A stretch of 64,000 nucleotides of DNA from Babesia bovis T2Bo (GCF_000165395.2 NC_010574.1:682001-746000); one strand, 5' to 3'; shown: positions 41,301 through 54,000, numbered from the stretch's first letter. The notes: generated from the letters alone by a model not told the origin. A program made the numbers and translations.

Positions 41301-41706
41301 CCTAATGAAAGCTGATGCCAAGACGGAGGCTAAAAAACTAGGTGTCACAGTTGTCAATAGCGATGTCATCTACGAACTGATGGACAAAGCTTTGGAACTG
41401 TTACGCAATAAACTTGGTGACCAACTGCTAACTGATTTATATGGCAGAGCACGTGTACTAAAGGTGTTTGATGCAGTGCGCAAGACAAAAGCTGCAGGGT
41501 GTGTAGTCATTAACGGACGCATACCGAAAGACAGTGCCATTCGCGTTGTTAGAAACGGCAAGCCAGTATTCGCCGGAAAGCTTTCTTCACTGCGCCACAC
41601 TACAAATAGTGTTGAAGAAGCGATGGAATCCCAATCGTGTGGTATGATCTTCGATGGTTGGAATGACGTCCAGGTCAATGACATCGTAGAGGCATACGTG
41701 CCATAG
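38305..41706 (+). CDS. Organellar translation initiation factor IF-2 with long N-terminal extension
   Basis: A single exon of 1,133 residues. The GTPase core begins near 625, with G1 GHINHGKT at 632, DTPGHE near 677 and TKCD near 731. Domains II, III and C2 follow to the end, as in bacterial IF-2. Bacterial-type IF-2 brings initiator tRNA to organellar ribosomes. The start has a signal-peptide-like core (MCSLSGLLFVFTYINHITLAI) followed by a basic, Ser/Asn-rich stretch, the pattern of bipartite apicoplast targeting, so the apicoplast is favoured over the mitochondrion. Residues 100-220 are Tyr/Gly/Pro-rich (YNNYYYDGMMHYGGIYPQ). Residues 250-520 are globular and unlike usual IF-2. The whole frame is open, so a fusion or lineage-specific domain is likely. 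Confidence 0.85.
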   Translation: MLDKLQAHMCSLSGLLFVFTYINHITLAIRLTNDCIKSVRFGRPLFLEGRLSNNATFGALSTLKRAFLWNSTTNVEGANGISHLLSPTCTNKPLYNNRFHGYYDAGNHPGNHMPPNGQDWQHHRGYYNPSYNNYYYDGMMHYGGIYPQMPYANSGYPGYGYQGMPGYCPAQVPLFPPDNRSYGYNPSAGSADVEYGYGSTALTNGGAHMWQSTRQYQHQHAAPYPEISGNKQQHHQKNTQYNKSVPGGVYGSELLQTYVSESTISKREERTTVVKNYFAAFQHYKDIIWMNDHTPDEEWPGTDKLKHGEPFFAVIQHWMTPIHAVVLSVDKMVECCMVSDGAPPEISVPTMRTHFKPERIVQVKLKWPQEFDDKGRPIVELYHQRENNTYVYHENDTAWGMPLMIYRNQAILSLDKSDDVALLYFCELCTAMLDNKMYTFKDFLEKGERIQLHLTRQPILPYHFTYRSCVPWNSTKRLEWANKFPEIKKLVAPCEYDKEFVMNAYNYQNKGGYGFNDHYSQPIFQRPENDADEALYSILPTATSPLTIGEFTKRIGGKLKDVLRFLILQAEAPIDANAQLSVNLAKSIYNFVAERTEFNDIDKHVQQKELEELKGKCEVICLERPPVVVLMGHINHGKTALFDMLTGTNNIQDEPGQITQTVRSFTTTDKCPMTVIDTPGHEVFDAMRRCGATIADIALIVIDSIEGLKEQTIECIKLCKSLSIPFIIAATKCDLPNAYDKTEELAMRLTEEGVIIENLGGDTQFVQVSSKQDTDTSKEAILNAIMLQSAATDERVVVDSPGVVGRGFVLEAGKGQRASPYCLAIIKQGSLTKGSCFVSGKAIAKIKTLKTPDGKRVTVAKPSQAVFVDGFQDDILPCPGDPFVIYENENYAKMICDQQVQEELDIKEAHELQRQITEGLNVLHEQPIKESGIKYIPVVIKGGTQGALNAVKRSISMMKVEGMRTIAMYDIVSGTVGPIYKTDVIDAHDANAIILGLDSLMKADAKTEAKKLGVTVVNSDVIYELMDKALELLRNKLGDQLLTDLYGRARVLKVFDAVRKTKAAGCVVINGRIPKDSAIRVVRNGKPVFAGKLSSLRHTTNSVEEAMESQSCGMIFDGWNDVQVNDIVEAYVP

Positions 41707-41751
41707 ATCCCTCACACACTGGTACACATAAACTTTAATTAATTTTTCACA

Positions 41752-42657
41752 ATGTCTACTACACATCCAACAAATATTACTACTGAGTGGGATGACCTCC
41801 AACGCAAGCATGGAAACCTGCCGAAACTTGAACCCGAAGAGACCAATGAAGTTCGCGATGCTCGTATGGTTGAGGTTGCAGAACTAGAGCTGTTACGGGA
41901 AGCTCGATTGGAAGCATGGAAAAAGAAGGTACATGCCAAGGCTCAGACTACTTTTGGTACACCTGTCGCTATCACGGACGATACCTTTGTACAAGAGGTT
42001 ACCAACGCATCGAAAGCTACTGATGGGTCTATCGGCCAAGGTGTAGACATTGAAAATGCCGAGTCAGATGAAAGGACTTATAATACAAACAATGTACAGC
42101 CTGAGCTTCTATCCAATGCCGGGAAATACGTCCCAGTACTTCTGGTTGACGATCGTAAAGAATCTGTATACTTACAAGGGGCCTGGATAGAGCTTGCAAG
42201 AAGGTATCCAACCATAAAATTTACTACTGGATCTGTCAGTCGTATACTTAAATGTGATAGTAAGAACACTTGTCCACCATCTTCTATTTTACTCTACTTT
42301 GGAGGAAAGTGTATTATGCAAACACCGGCATTGTCGATATTGAAAGGCATGTCGTATGATTTAACCGATGCCAGCGTAGAGGCGCGTGTTGCGGATGCAC
42401 TAGAGGTTGTTTTGAACAGTGTATCTGGACATGGTGGTTTCCTCGTACGACGTGAAGGTCCTAGCGATTCCGATTCAGATTCAAATTCTGACGATGAAGA
42501 ACGTAGTAGTCTTAAAAAAGCAGGCAATAAATTCAAACGTGAATTCCTCTCCAGGATTACAGGTGGAAAATACAAAGGTGATAGTGATTCGGATTCTGAT
42601 CGCGAATCCAGAAGTAAAACTTATACGTCATGGGTACTTGATCGTGCCATTGGCTGA
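41752..42657 (+). CDS. Phosducin-like protein (PDCL2/3, Plp2 group)
   Basis: A single exon of 301 residues. The N-terminal signature TEWDDLQRKHGNLP matches TEWNDILRKKGILP of PDCL3. A charged helix follows, then TFGTPVAITDDTFVQEVTNA, the lead-in to a thioredoxin-like fold (about 125-230, PVLLVDDRKESVYLQGAWIE). The redox CxxC is absent, as in this family. Members help the CCT chaperonin fold actin, tubulin and G-protein subunits. Human PDCL3 has 239 residues. The extra length is a Ser/Asp-rich C-terminal tail (DSDSDSNSDDEE), a likely casein kinase 2 target. The gene starts 46 bases after IF-2, on the same strand. Confidence 0.83.
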   Translation: MSTTHPTNITTEWDDLQRKHGNLPKLEPEETNEVRDARMVEVAELELLREARLEAWKKKVHAKAQTTFGTPVAITDDTFVQEVTNASKATDGSIGQGVDIENAESDERTYNTNNVQPELLSNAGKYVPVLLVDDRKESVYLQGAWIELARRYPTIKFTTGSVSRILKCDSKNTCPPSSILLYFGGKCIMQTPALSILKGMSYDLTDASVEARVADALEVVLNSVSGHGGFLVRREGPSDSDSDSNSDDEERSSLKKAGNKFKREFLSRITGGKYKGDSDSDSDRESRSKTYTSWVLDRAIG

Positions 42658-43509
42658 TATCGCTGTTTCAATTGGGCTAGTTGTACAACAGGAATCCTAA
42701 TATCTTAAATGCATGATATTCTAATTGTTCCTATTTAAACTTTGATTTTCCATCATAATAATAGTACCATGGCTTCTGATGTGTTATTTATCCTGTTGAT
42801 GCGAATTACCGCTATGTTTGATAGAATCCTAGAACCTCTACTTTTGCCCAACGTTCAACAACTTTTATAGGATTCTATATAAACTGATCATTATCACATA
42901 ACACGATAGATGTAAGAGTTGCAGTAGTGAAAATGTATAGCAAAGGATATGTATTCCAATTTATTTGAAATATGCCACGTGGGTTTGTGTGATCAAGGTC
43001 ACGATGCATATTGATGAGTAGACTTTTTAGCTTTTCACACTACAAAATAGATAAAAATACTGATATTCTGAAAGATGATAAGTCAATCGGCACTACTCCT
43101 TTTATTGTCATAACCCATCACTATATTACCACATCCAAACCAAGTGGTGCATTGGTCAATAAATTGAATAATGGAGAAATTGTTGATTATACAGTGAATA
43201 TAGTTCGCGGTAGGTATGGATTATTAAGCAATTATGTGTTTCTTTGAGATTATATGAGACTTCCCACAAGACATTGGTAATGGTAATGCAACATATGAAT
43301 CTATCGTTTTGGGATACTCATGAGTATGCAATTGATCACCGTCCGCTCTGTAGACATATGTTGAGATATTCCAACTATATAGGTAATCAAATCCACAAAA
43401 TAGAGCCATATGGCATTAATAGAACAAACCCGACATAAACATATACATTGAGAGGAGAATAAAAATGGGATTTTTACCCATAAAAAATAATGTTAATAGC
43501 GATTAGATA
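42658..43509. other. Intergenic region with one doubtful ORF
   Basis: About 850 AT-rich bases between the convergent ends of the phosducin-like and TruA genes. An ATG frame at 43014-43247 (77 residues, MSRLFSFSHYKIDKNTDILK at the start) stays open and meets a donor-like GTAGGT near 43211, but no continuation reads well. A 33-residue frame near 42770 is also probably chance. No RNA gene was seen. Confidence 0.35.
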
Positions 43510-45417
43510 TTAGATGGCTAGATTAGGTTCAATTGTATTTGATGGCTTATAGAGCTCTTTGAGATATTTGATGCGCCTCTCTTTCGAAGCACTTAACAGA
43601 GCTTCTACTTCTGAGGCAAAAATCACTTTAGAAAGATATAAACCATTACTAGGTGCATACTGAATCTCTGAAAGAGGCTCACCCGTTTCGAGTATGCGTT
43701 CAATGTCCCGTGGAGTAAGAATCCCATAACCAACCTGAATCGATATGCAAAAAATATACTCAGTCTTACCATCACTAGGTGGCTAACAATTCCGCGCACC
43801 ATCTTATACAGGAATCTGTTGCCATAAACTGCGATATGAAATTTATTTTCTGCATCATCTCTGTCACGTTTAATGTCAATTCTTTCTATTGTACAGATGG
43901 GGTCCTTTATTAATGCCTTTTCATTACCCCTGCTCTTCTTACGGAATCCCTGTACATTGTGTTCTACTGTAGTTGTACTAATACCTCAAAGTTATGAGTG
44001 CCTTGGATTACATTGGCTCCTTTCTGCATACTCTCGAATGAGAAATGCTGTCTCACGTCGTTGTATTCTGTGATATATAATGGTTATTTAAGTAACTTAC
44101 TTTTCATTAGGGTGTTTCGGAATTGAGAATCTTTCATAATTTGCCAATAATACTTTCTTTCAAAAATATTGGGTGTTTCTGATATGTCCACCTTATAGGT
44201 ATAATGCTTCCCGAGGTTGTCAAAACGCACGTGGAACTGTGATGCATTAATATGGCGACAAATAACTTCTTTATAGAATATTCAGATAATGATTATGAAA
44301 ATCTAGTAGTACAAACTGAGTGATACTACCCATGACATATATAGAAGGCAAAACGCTTTGTATTTAATAGTACCACACAAAACTCTCTTGACTGACTTAC
44401 ATCGAGTGTAGGGGCGTGTATCATTGCTGTTACCCTGATGTCATCGGGTAGTAACCTGTTGACTTTATCCATAATGGCGTCAATATCACCGTTGTAGGGC
44501 GGTTCTTTGTCGAAGGACAAATATTGACATGCCTGAATATATATAGATTAGAGTGGAAGCAATCTTACCGTTTCTGTAGCATGGACACCTTTGTCTGTAC
44601 GGCTTGACGCTATAAGTGTAAATCTTCGTTCAGGGGGCAACGTATCCGGACAATGGACATCATCCTCATTGTTTTCTTCCAATTCTGTCGTCAACGGTTC
44701 ACAATTTGTGCGTTTCTTTTTTCTTGATTTAGGCATGTATCCATGAATAATGGCCATGGCACGTGAAATTTCATTACTGATACTTTTCAGAACACCCTTT
44801 TGTTTAGTCCGTGGCATTACCACAGTAGCTAACATTTTAGCCTTTTCTTCGTTGTAGAAATGGTTTGGTCCTACAAAACCGCTATACTCACCACCATCAT
44901 ATTCAACAGTCATGACTATATTGGTCAACGCTTGCGATGTAGTTATACCAGATTCCTCTTTTTCAGAAACACTATATACATTTTCTGCTTCATCGTCATG
45001 ATGCTGCGAGTGACATTCCAACTCTGGTTTATCGTCAGAACTCATACCAATTGCATCCTTATTTTTGCCATTCATAGGAATCATTGTATGATCTAAGATA
45101 GATTCTTGCACTTTGCTTCCACAGAAAGTACTATAAGTTTTCTCGCGTGGTACTTTAGTGCATAGTATATTATTTGTATGATTAGTCAATTCGTTTTGGG
45201 TAATATCAACAGCATTAGGAAAAGAAACCGAATAATATTTAATACATTCTTCGTATCTATTGATGCATCTTCCTTTACTCAGTCGAATGTTATGATTGTA
45301 TGGTGAACTGCTTGTAAATAAATTTACTGTAGATAGTTTATATGCTTCCGAATGATTTTCAAGTCGGTAACATATCAGACACACACTGATTAGTGCTACA
45401 ACGTCGATTCCAGACAT
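43510..45417 (-). CDS. TruA-family tRNA pseudouridine synthase
   Basis: Six exons (44569-45417, 44401-44532, 44101-44236, 43985-44067, 43770-43949, 43510-43734) with introns of 33-36 bases and one of 164 give 534 residues. The catalytic Asp is in SSRTDKGVHA, near residue 272 (usually GRTDAGVHA). FHVRFDNLGKHYTYKV matches the FHARF...YxY motif, and NRFLYKMVRGIV plus APSNGLYL match the C-terminal half. The enzyme makes pseudouridine in the tRNA anticodon arm. A hydrophobic N-terminus (IDVVALISVCLICY) followed by a basic stretch could be an apicoplast-type leader. About 120 extra, poorly conserved residues precede the fold, and an acidic insert sits before the catalytic loop. The long second intron is supported by the exact fit of TLD to FHVRF. 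Confidence 0.85.
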
Positions 45418-46363
45418 TCGTCAGCTGAAAAAAATCATCGCAATTATAATTAAAATAAATTTTTGAACGATGTGTATTTATTAGATTGAAATGTGGACTA
45501 CAGAGAATTAAATATCTATTCAATGGAAGGCTCCGTGGCTAATGAGATCACGTACATTCAAATCCCTCCCTTCAGTTACATAATGACTTAAAACATATAA
45601 TTGAAATGTAAAAAATTGCACGAATACCAAAAAATTTGAACCTCTAATGACGCCGTGCAGATCCACAGGTAACTTATATCACAGTATAATTGAAACTAAT
45701 CAGCAGTAATTAAATGCTACCTACAGTGCACCAATCATGGATTATCTATAAAAATATATCCATTCATTAATGTTTTTAGCAGGCTTAGTGCTATATGATA
45801 CTAATGATGTACCTACATTAGAACATGACCATTGAAAACAAGCGGTACGAAAATAAAGGCAAGAATAACACTTTAAACAGTTTTAATATGATATATATGT
45901 ATACAAAAACATAACAATATGGTTTTATACGTATTACATTGTTAGGGTTTCATTAGGCCTTCTGCCTCACTTAAGAACCCTTAGGTGGGGGGCATAGTCC
46001 AACACATGGCGGATCACACCTTTGACGTTATAACACAAAGCACAGCATTATTCGTTGCTTTGTTTATATATTGTGGTCTTTTGGGGAATCAATAATTATA
46101 AGAATTCTGTCGTTCAAGACTCACATCCACATAACGCGGAGTAACTGTCGGTGGGTTTCTTTATATATCGTCTTGTTTTTAATCATCACTGTCTCTGAAA
46201 TATAATTTCATGTTAGCCTAATACAATGTGTAATTTATACGTTATATGTCGTTCCAATTTGATGATATATTTTCAAATTCCACGGTAGTATACATAAAGC
46301 TTCTTATTCGCGTTAGTCGTATGATCTTTTTATTTCGTTCTTGTCATCATTAAACAGATCAAT
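45418..46363. other. Intergenic region with a GC-richer island
   Basis: About 950 bases between the starts of TruA (-) and RPS14 (+). Most is very AT-rich. At about 45945-46050 a GC-richer island contains ACTTAAGAACCC, TTAGGTGGGGGGCATAG and GGCGGATCACACC. It could be a non-coding RNA or a small exon (its minus strand reads VIRHVLDYAPHLRVLK before a stop). I cannot decide between these. Confidence 0.4.
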
Positions 46364-46968
46364 ATGGCAAACAAGAAGGCCGTAGCCGCTGATGGTGAGG
46401 CCACCGGTGAGACTGCTGCTGCCGCCGCCCCTGCTCAATCTACCCCCGCCGTCGCTACTACTCCTCTAGGTCCTCAGCAGAAGGGTGGCCATGTCTTTGG
46501 TGTAGCTCACATTTTCGCATCGTTCAACGACACTTTCATCCATGTCACTGATCTTTCCGGTCGTGAAACCTTGGTTAGAGTAACTGGTATGTTTTGTTAA
46601 ATCGTGGCGTTTTGGAATGAACTAGAACTACTTGGAATGTTATTATATATTATATACAATATAATACCCTTCATTATAACACAGGTGGTATGAAGGTTAA
46701 GGCTGACCGTGATGAATCCAGCCCTTACGCTGCTATGATGGCTGCTCAGGACGTCGCTGCCAGGCTTAAAGAATTGGGAATTACTGCTGTTCACATTAAG
46801 CTTCGTGCTACTGGTGGTACAAGGTCGAAGACCCCTGGCCCTGGTGCTCAATCTGCGCTACGTTCTCTTGCACGTTCTGGTCTTAAAATCGGTAGGATCG
46901 AGGACGTTACACCCATTCCTACCGACTCTACCCGCAGGAAGTGTGGTAGAAGGGGTAGAAGGTTGTGA
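46364..46968 (+). CDS. RPS14: 40S ribosomal protein S14 (uS11)
   Basis: Two exons (46364-46586, 46685-46968) around a 98-base intron encode 168 residues; most S14 proteins have about 150. The core is unmistakable: [40 protein letters not shown], and the C-terminal [17 protein letters not shown] that reaches the 3' end of 18S rRNA. The extra length is an Ala/Pro-rich N-terminus ([18 protein letters not shown]) of lineage-specific type. Identification is firm. Confidence 0.97.
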
Positions 46969-48078
46969 TTTATTTGTTATGCGGCCTGTTGGCAACATCG
47001 CTGCTAATTTGGTCTTTAGTGTATGCGTTTGGTGTTTTTCAGGGGAATATACTGTTTGATAACGTATTTGTTCTTTCGTTGTATAGTAGAGTAGCATAGA
47101 TGGATTAGACATCAGCTTAATGGCATAATCATTGACACATCAGAAATTATATGGTTTCTACAATAGTTTTTGATGCTTAAAACCTTATACACACTATGTA
47201 ATAACAGTTACAACGTTTATAGGCTTTGCACTTTGGTGCACCTTATTCACGCTTGTCTAGTGTATAACAACCGTGACGTTCGCGCTTTACTGATGGTAGA
47301 CAATACTTACATAATACGAATTAGACATAAAATAGACCTACAAAGTATTGTGTAAGTTTTAATACCTTTAATTTCTGCCTTTTGAGACCTACTCGTAGTA
47401 CGGTCGTGTCTACACATTTCGAACGTTATTAGTTTACTGACGCTTTTTCGCTTGTTTTTACTTATGTGTCATATTTACTGTTGATATTTAACAGTTTAAG
47501 CGTTAGGTAAGTTATACATGACGTCATAATTGCATGTGTATTGGTTATCTATCTCACACGTATGCTTGTACGTTGTATTGATTATTATTCCTTTTGTTTA
47601 TATGTCTAATATGTTATATATATGGTGATATTTAAATTGGTTATTCAATGTGTGTATTATTTTGCACTTTAATGTTCCTGTTATTGGCTATTGTCTAACT
47701 GCGATAAACTTGTTCCATATAACTGATGTGTATATGAAATTGTTCATTAAGCGTTCATAATGATGCCTTTCAGTATTCCTGGAGTCTGTGACTCAAGGTT
47801 GATTTTTCTTTTATTAGGCGGGGACGTCACCTTGTTGCTGTGCATAAGGTTATCTTCGCCATTTGACGCGTTTGCTGTGCATCGCGTTGTTTGACTACTT
47901 ATCAAGCTATGGATGCTTAATTGTAAACCACTGAATTGTTGTCAAGTCACATTCGTGTTACACTAACTGAAAGAATCAGGTATCGGATTTGTTTCGAACG
48001 ATGGGCAACCATCGGGGTATATTGGTTGGAAATGGAGCTCTATCACCGATGATGCTATATTCATGCCATACTGTAACG
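46969..48078. other. Intergenic region upstream of the giant secreted-protein gene
   Basis: About 1.1 kb, AT-rich, with many short open stretches and no exon I can support. It holds the 3' flank of RPS14 and the promoter of the secreted-protein gene. Short frames near 47170-47355 look like chance. Confidence 0.5.
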
Positions 48079-51000
48079 ATGTCATCTTTTGTGCGTCGTA
48101 GCATCCTGCTACTTGCATTTGTTTTGGGGCTTCGTTCGGTATCGGCGGCTGAGATAACTGCAAGAACTTTGCACAATGGAATGGATTATTCTAATCGTAT
48201 GCAGTGTAAGTTAGCTATAGAGCAATGTGACAAAATGTAGTTGTCGGCTTCACCGGTTCTGTTGCCGGTTTCTTGGAGTTATATGACCCCTACGTTTTGG
48301 ATGAGGAACCTAGTTTCCTGGAACTTAATAATGGCAAATTCTTCAAGAGAAGTAAACCTAAATCCAAGGAGACTGATAAAGAGTCTTCAATACCGCTAGC
48401 ACCTAATGGCGTGAAGCAGGCTGCTGGCAACGATGGCAAAGGTAACAATGGACACAAGAAGATATCGCTTGGCAAGTCATCCCTTACTCCTGCCACCGTC
48501 GCGGATGCTGTTATTACAGTTAAGAACGCGGTATGTTTGGCTTTTACACATTTTAACTATATATCAGTTTAAACCTGCCAAGAAGTTTACCTTCCGCAAC
48601 GTTTCGTTGGACCTTGCTGACACTCATCTTGACTTGCGTAATGCGAACGGCGTAGTTGTCGGCAGGTTTACAATGAATCACGAAGATGGATACACAATGG
48701 CGCTTCTCAGTACACTCAATCAACGTAACGCTGCTAAATGTACTGTTAAGTGGGTTCCCGAAGTTAAGGGCAAGGACAAGAGTGATGGCCGCATACATTT
48801 TGACTGCAATGCCAAATTACCGGCTACCGGTTATACTGGCCAAATTCCCATTGCTATCGAAATCACTGGTTTGACTAAGAATCGCACCCAAAGGATTTAC
48901 CTCAACACCGATGGTTTCAACTTCCGCAATGACTTTGAAGATTTGGAGCACATGCGTCACGCTATATTGTTATCACTTGGCTACGACCTGGAGCACAATG
49001 TTAAGATATCTAAGGTTAATGGCCGTCGTTACAACAATGACAAGGAGACTTACGAGGCTATTATGAAGCTCGTTGAAAAGGGTGCTGACACTATTAAGCT
49101 CATGGTTGAGCCTATGATTCACGTTAAGACTAACATCCAGGAGCCTTATTCTTCCAATGCCGAGGGTTACAACAAGGACATCGGTAACATCACTATTGCT
49201 GACTACACCAAGATGCTAAAGGACAAGAAGCGTTTAATGCAGATGGCCAATGACAACCTGGGTACTGATGCAGGTGGTTTCACTCTTGTTGGTATCAACG
49301 ATCTACATGAAGGAGCTAAAGGATTCGATGGGAAACGCCCTTACAAGATGCCGATTGAGATAGATGAGAAGCTAACTTTTATGCCAAATGTCACTGTCAG
49401 GTTCCATTATTTGGATACCTTCATTAACAGTCAGTCATTCCCAGTTCACACCGCTCTGTCGAAGGTTGTCGATATGGGTCGTGACATTGTAAAGACGCAC
49501 AATGGTGGTAAAGACAAGAAGGCCTTCCGTTTGTACGCTTATGCTCTACCTGGTTGCCCTCTTGAGGAATCTGACGTTTATGACATGATGAAGCTTCGTA
49601 AATCCATGAGTATTAATGAACTACCTTTCAGTGAAGCGTGTTTGAACCGTCGTACCCACATCATCAACTTTTTCTATTTGAACAACAAGCCGGCTAATTA
49701 TGTATTTGATGTTGAGTTGACCAACCCGGATGGTTCGAAGAGTAAAAAGCACCGCATCACCGTGAAGTACGTGAACGACGCTGATTTGAATACACTAAAG
49801 GATGCTATAGTTCGTGAGTTAGAGCGTGAAGGCTACATGATAACACCTGAAGATTTGACTTTTGTTAACGTTTCTCGTGCTGACGGTGGTAACTTGACTG
49901 ATGACACTCATATTATGAAGTTGGCTGATATTCCTAAGGAGCAGATGATGGGTCACGTTTCCCATTTAGACCTGAAGGCCGACCCACATTTGATGGGTTA
50001 CTTCACTGAGCCTAATGGCAAACACGATACGTTTACTTTCAAGTTGCCGAACACTCGCCCATCTGCTTCCGATATTAAAAACGCTTTTGAGAACGAGTTG
50101 CATTTGCGCAACTTATTGAAGCCTGATGAGCCTCTTCACACGTCGCTTAAGTTCCACCCATTGGATAACAAACACAAGATTCGCATGAATGCGTTTGTTA
50201 ACCCAGATGAGAGCGGTCATTTCCCATCAGGGATTAAACTTCGTGGCTTGGCTGCTGAAGCTGACTCTCGTTATGAAATTCCTATAAGCTATACTGGTGA
50301 TGATGGCAAGGTACACCGATTCAGTGTTTATGTCCCCCGCGGAGCCACTGATCAACAAATAGAGGACCTAATTGCTGATGAGATCCAACGCCGGAAATAC
50401 GGGGACCGTCCTCATGATATGTACATTCGCATGAAGGGTCATGAAGACGCTGGTTTGAATGGTTTATGGGATGACTTCAATGACAATATGGAGTTCTATG
50501 TAGAGCCGGCGCGTTTGGTTGACGTGGGTGGTATAATTGATGATCATCCTACCAAGATGTCCATCAGGATCCATCCACACGAGACCCGTGATGAGCTTGA
50601 ACGTGCAATTCGTGCTAACTTGATGCACAGTCCGGAGTTTGAACGTAGTTTCCATGACAACCCGAACCACATCAATGACATCTCCACATTAATCATTAAC
50701 GACCACGGCAATCCTTACACTGACGACGATTTCAAGAACCATGACATTTACAACAACATTCGCAAGGTCCGTATTGGTATTTCTGACCACCCGTTGACAC
50801 TCACATGGCGTGACCCAGTAACAGGCAAGGAGACTGCATTCTGTTTTACCCGTAAAGGTGACAAGGGTTGCAGTGGTATCCCGGTTAACATTTTGTCCAA
50901 TCTCACCATCCAGCAACTGACTGACATCCTTAAGAATAACATGAGTGTGGACAACCGTGAGCTTTACCAATCAATTGAGAGCATACCTCGCACCAATCAT

Positions 51001-54000
51001 AATCTGACCTCTATGTTGAAATTGGATGGTATAAAATTGATCACTGGCCAGTTCTTATCTACTCCGGAGATTCAGATGAGTGACACTGTTGACATGATAG
51101 AGCATCTTTATGGTACAAATCTATCTCATGTTGGATCCTTAGTTTTCTCTTTGATGACTAAGCATGAGCAGCAGCGTTTGAACGCTCACCCTCAGGTTAT
51201 ACGTCTGTCTATGAACAAACATGGTGATGAACCCGAATCACATGTCATGAGTACAGGTGATTTAGGACCATCCGAGCTGCGCTACGTCATTAACAAGTAT
51301 TTCAGCGGTGTTGATGATGGTGATCAGTTAGATGGTATGACTGTGAATGGTGAGAAATACGATGGTCAGCCGTTATCGTTTTTCTTGAACAAGATGGATG
51401 ACAAGGACAAGCCACTCAAGGTTGATTTCGGTGTTGCTAATGAAGGTAAGCATGGCAAGATGCCCAAGCTTGATATGCGCATCAAACCTAAGTACAACGA
51501 AACATTGCGTTCATACTTTGACCGTGCTTCTGAAGAGCCTGGAGATTTCGGGTTGTCACCACTTCATGCCTATACCGTTGAATGCTTAAATGATAAAGGC
51601 GAACGTATTCATGTGAACAACATATTGGACACCCCTGTTGGCGCTTTAGGCATGTGCGCTGAGTTACGAGTTCACCCGAAAGAGAAAGGTAGATCTCAGC
51701 ATCCTGGACAGGTATTCGCTATGGAACCTGATAGCAACATGGAGATCCACACCTCCATTACGTTGGATGAAAACAAGGATGGTCCCACCAATTTGAACCG
51801 TCAGCTTCGTAACTTCTTAATGGACCTTCCAGAAGATGACCTTGAACACGTGACGATTATGATCGATGACAAGCCTGTGAAGTGCTCCATTTCATCTTTA
51901 CGCGATGCCTACTTTATCCGCAATTTGACCGTTGACATGTTATTATCTATATGTAATATGGATGCGCGCAAGGCTGAGCCCAGTGTCTTCAAGATTCAGC
52001 TGGAACCCGGTACTGAAGGCGGCAAGGGTAAAGGATCACGCAAAGGACACTTGGATTACCCTGAGGGAACTCCTCTGTGTTACTTTACATTGCACAAGGG
52101 CCCTAACAACGTAGGACTGTCTTCTATCATTCCGATTACACTGGGTACTCTGAAGTCACCTCTGAAGGAATTCAATGCGAAGCTAGCTCATATGTTTGGT
52201 GATACACTGTCCCACGTCAATGGCTTACGCCTATCTGTTGTTAAGAATGGTGAACTCACTCCTTGCAACCGTAACGGTCGAATCAAGAATCTGGGTGACT
52301 TCCAGAAACTCGCTTTGCAACATGTATTCCAGATGTGTGGCATTCCAGTTGGTATTCCTGAAGATGACACTTTCTATCATTTCCGTGTGAACATTCCTTT
52401 TGGTGAGAACATTGTCCATCCTTCCGGAGCTGGCATGGGTGGCAGTATCCCTGTGGAAATGCTATATAAGGACGACGACGAGATTTCTACTATCCACTAC
52501 AACGAGGATTTGCGTACGCCTTTGCAGAACTTCTTGATCAACCAACCTGATATGGATCCTCAGCATCTGGATCGTTACTTACTTCGGATCAAGGGTGACA
52601 ACCCTGGAAGTGAGTCTGTGGATCGCACTTACAACTTGAATCACCTGCCATCTCATATGACTCTTGCCAGTGTATTCCCTCATACCCCAATGTCTAACAT
52701 CTCACTTCAGGTTGAGGATACTGAGGACCCTTACAACTCCGCTGGTGGCTGGCGTACCGGTCTGTCCTACCCCGTTAACAGTTACCGTAACAACTTCGAT
52801 GATATTAAGGAACAGATGATTCTCAACCTTAAGGCTATGCACGGCAACCAGTTGAACAAGCTCAATGGATACAACGTTAACGTGACTATTAACGGCAAGA
52901 AACACCAGTGTAACATCAAGAGCCTTCCCGATCTTGAACGCATGACATTCGAGGAGTTTTCGCGTAATTGTGTCAATGTTGATAACATTCAGAACAATCC
53001 TTCTATGAACTTTAACGTTGGTTATGAAAGCGGCCGTGGTGATCCGGAGATTAATTTGAACTTTGTTTGCGGTGACTATGACACTTACCATGAACCCAAC
53101 TTACGAATCAATGATCCTATACCCAAGCCTATTCTCGAGAAGTTAACGAAGAAATACAGCCCTAAGGGACTCCAGGAAGCGCAATGGGGAATTATGATCA
53201 ATGGAATGCAGGGCAACTGTCACTTGGATGACATCAGAGAAAATATATCCATGGCTGACATCCTCGAGTTGTGTGGTGTCGATGACATTCATTCACGTCA
53301 CTTTGACATTACATTACATGACTATTTCATCAACCCAGTTTACGTTGCCAAGATTGTGGCTGCAGAGAATGACAAGGACAAGAAAGGTGGCAAGGGGGAG
53401 AACATCAGCGCTAATGGCGATTTGAAGATCAGGATGAATCTTGATTCCGATGATGGATTCAGTCCGTTGATGACACCAAATGTACACTATCTTCATGCTT
53501 CACCTGAATTCGCTAACGTTCATCCTAACGTTTTCCTTAACATGCCTCAACAGTACAGTGGACCTAGTATTAACATGGACAACCGCAGGAGCCTTAACGA
53601 CTACATCCATGATATAATAGTGGATGAGGACAAGGTCGATCCTGGAAAGCCTATTAACATCCAGATTATTAGCAACGGTGATGCCGATGACATTAACACT
53701 ATGCCCTTGGATGAATTAAATTCTCCAACTGGATACCTCATGGGTAATGTATCCATAAACGTACGTCCTGACCCAAGTGGAAGTCTACCTGGTACCATTC
53801 GTACATTCCATCTGCCTGCAACAGACAAGCCTTTATCGAACTACCTATCGACATTACGTTCACGTATTCCTGACATGGAGGACAAGCACTTCGTATTGGT
53901 TGGTAAGAACTCTATGTTGGACGAGGATCATATTCCATTACACATTCTGAGCAAGCCGTTGAAAGAGTTGGGTGAAATGGGCTATATAGTTTCCTTGGTC

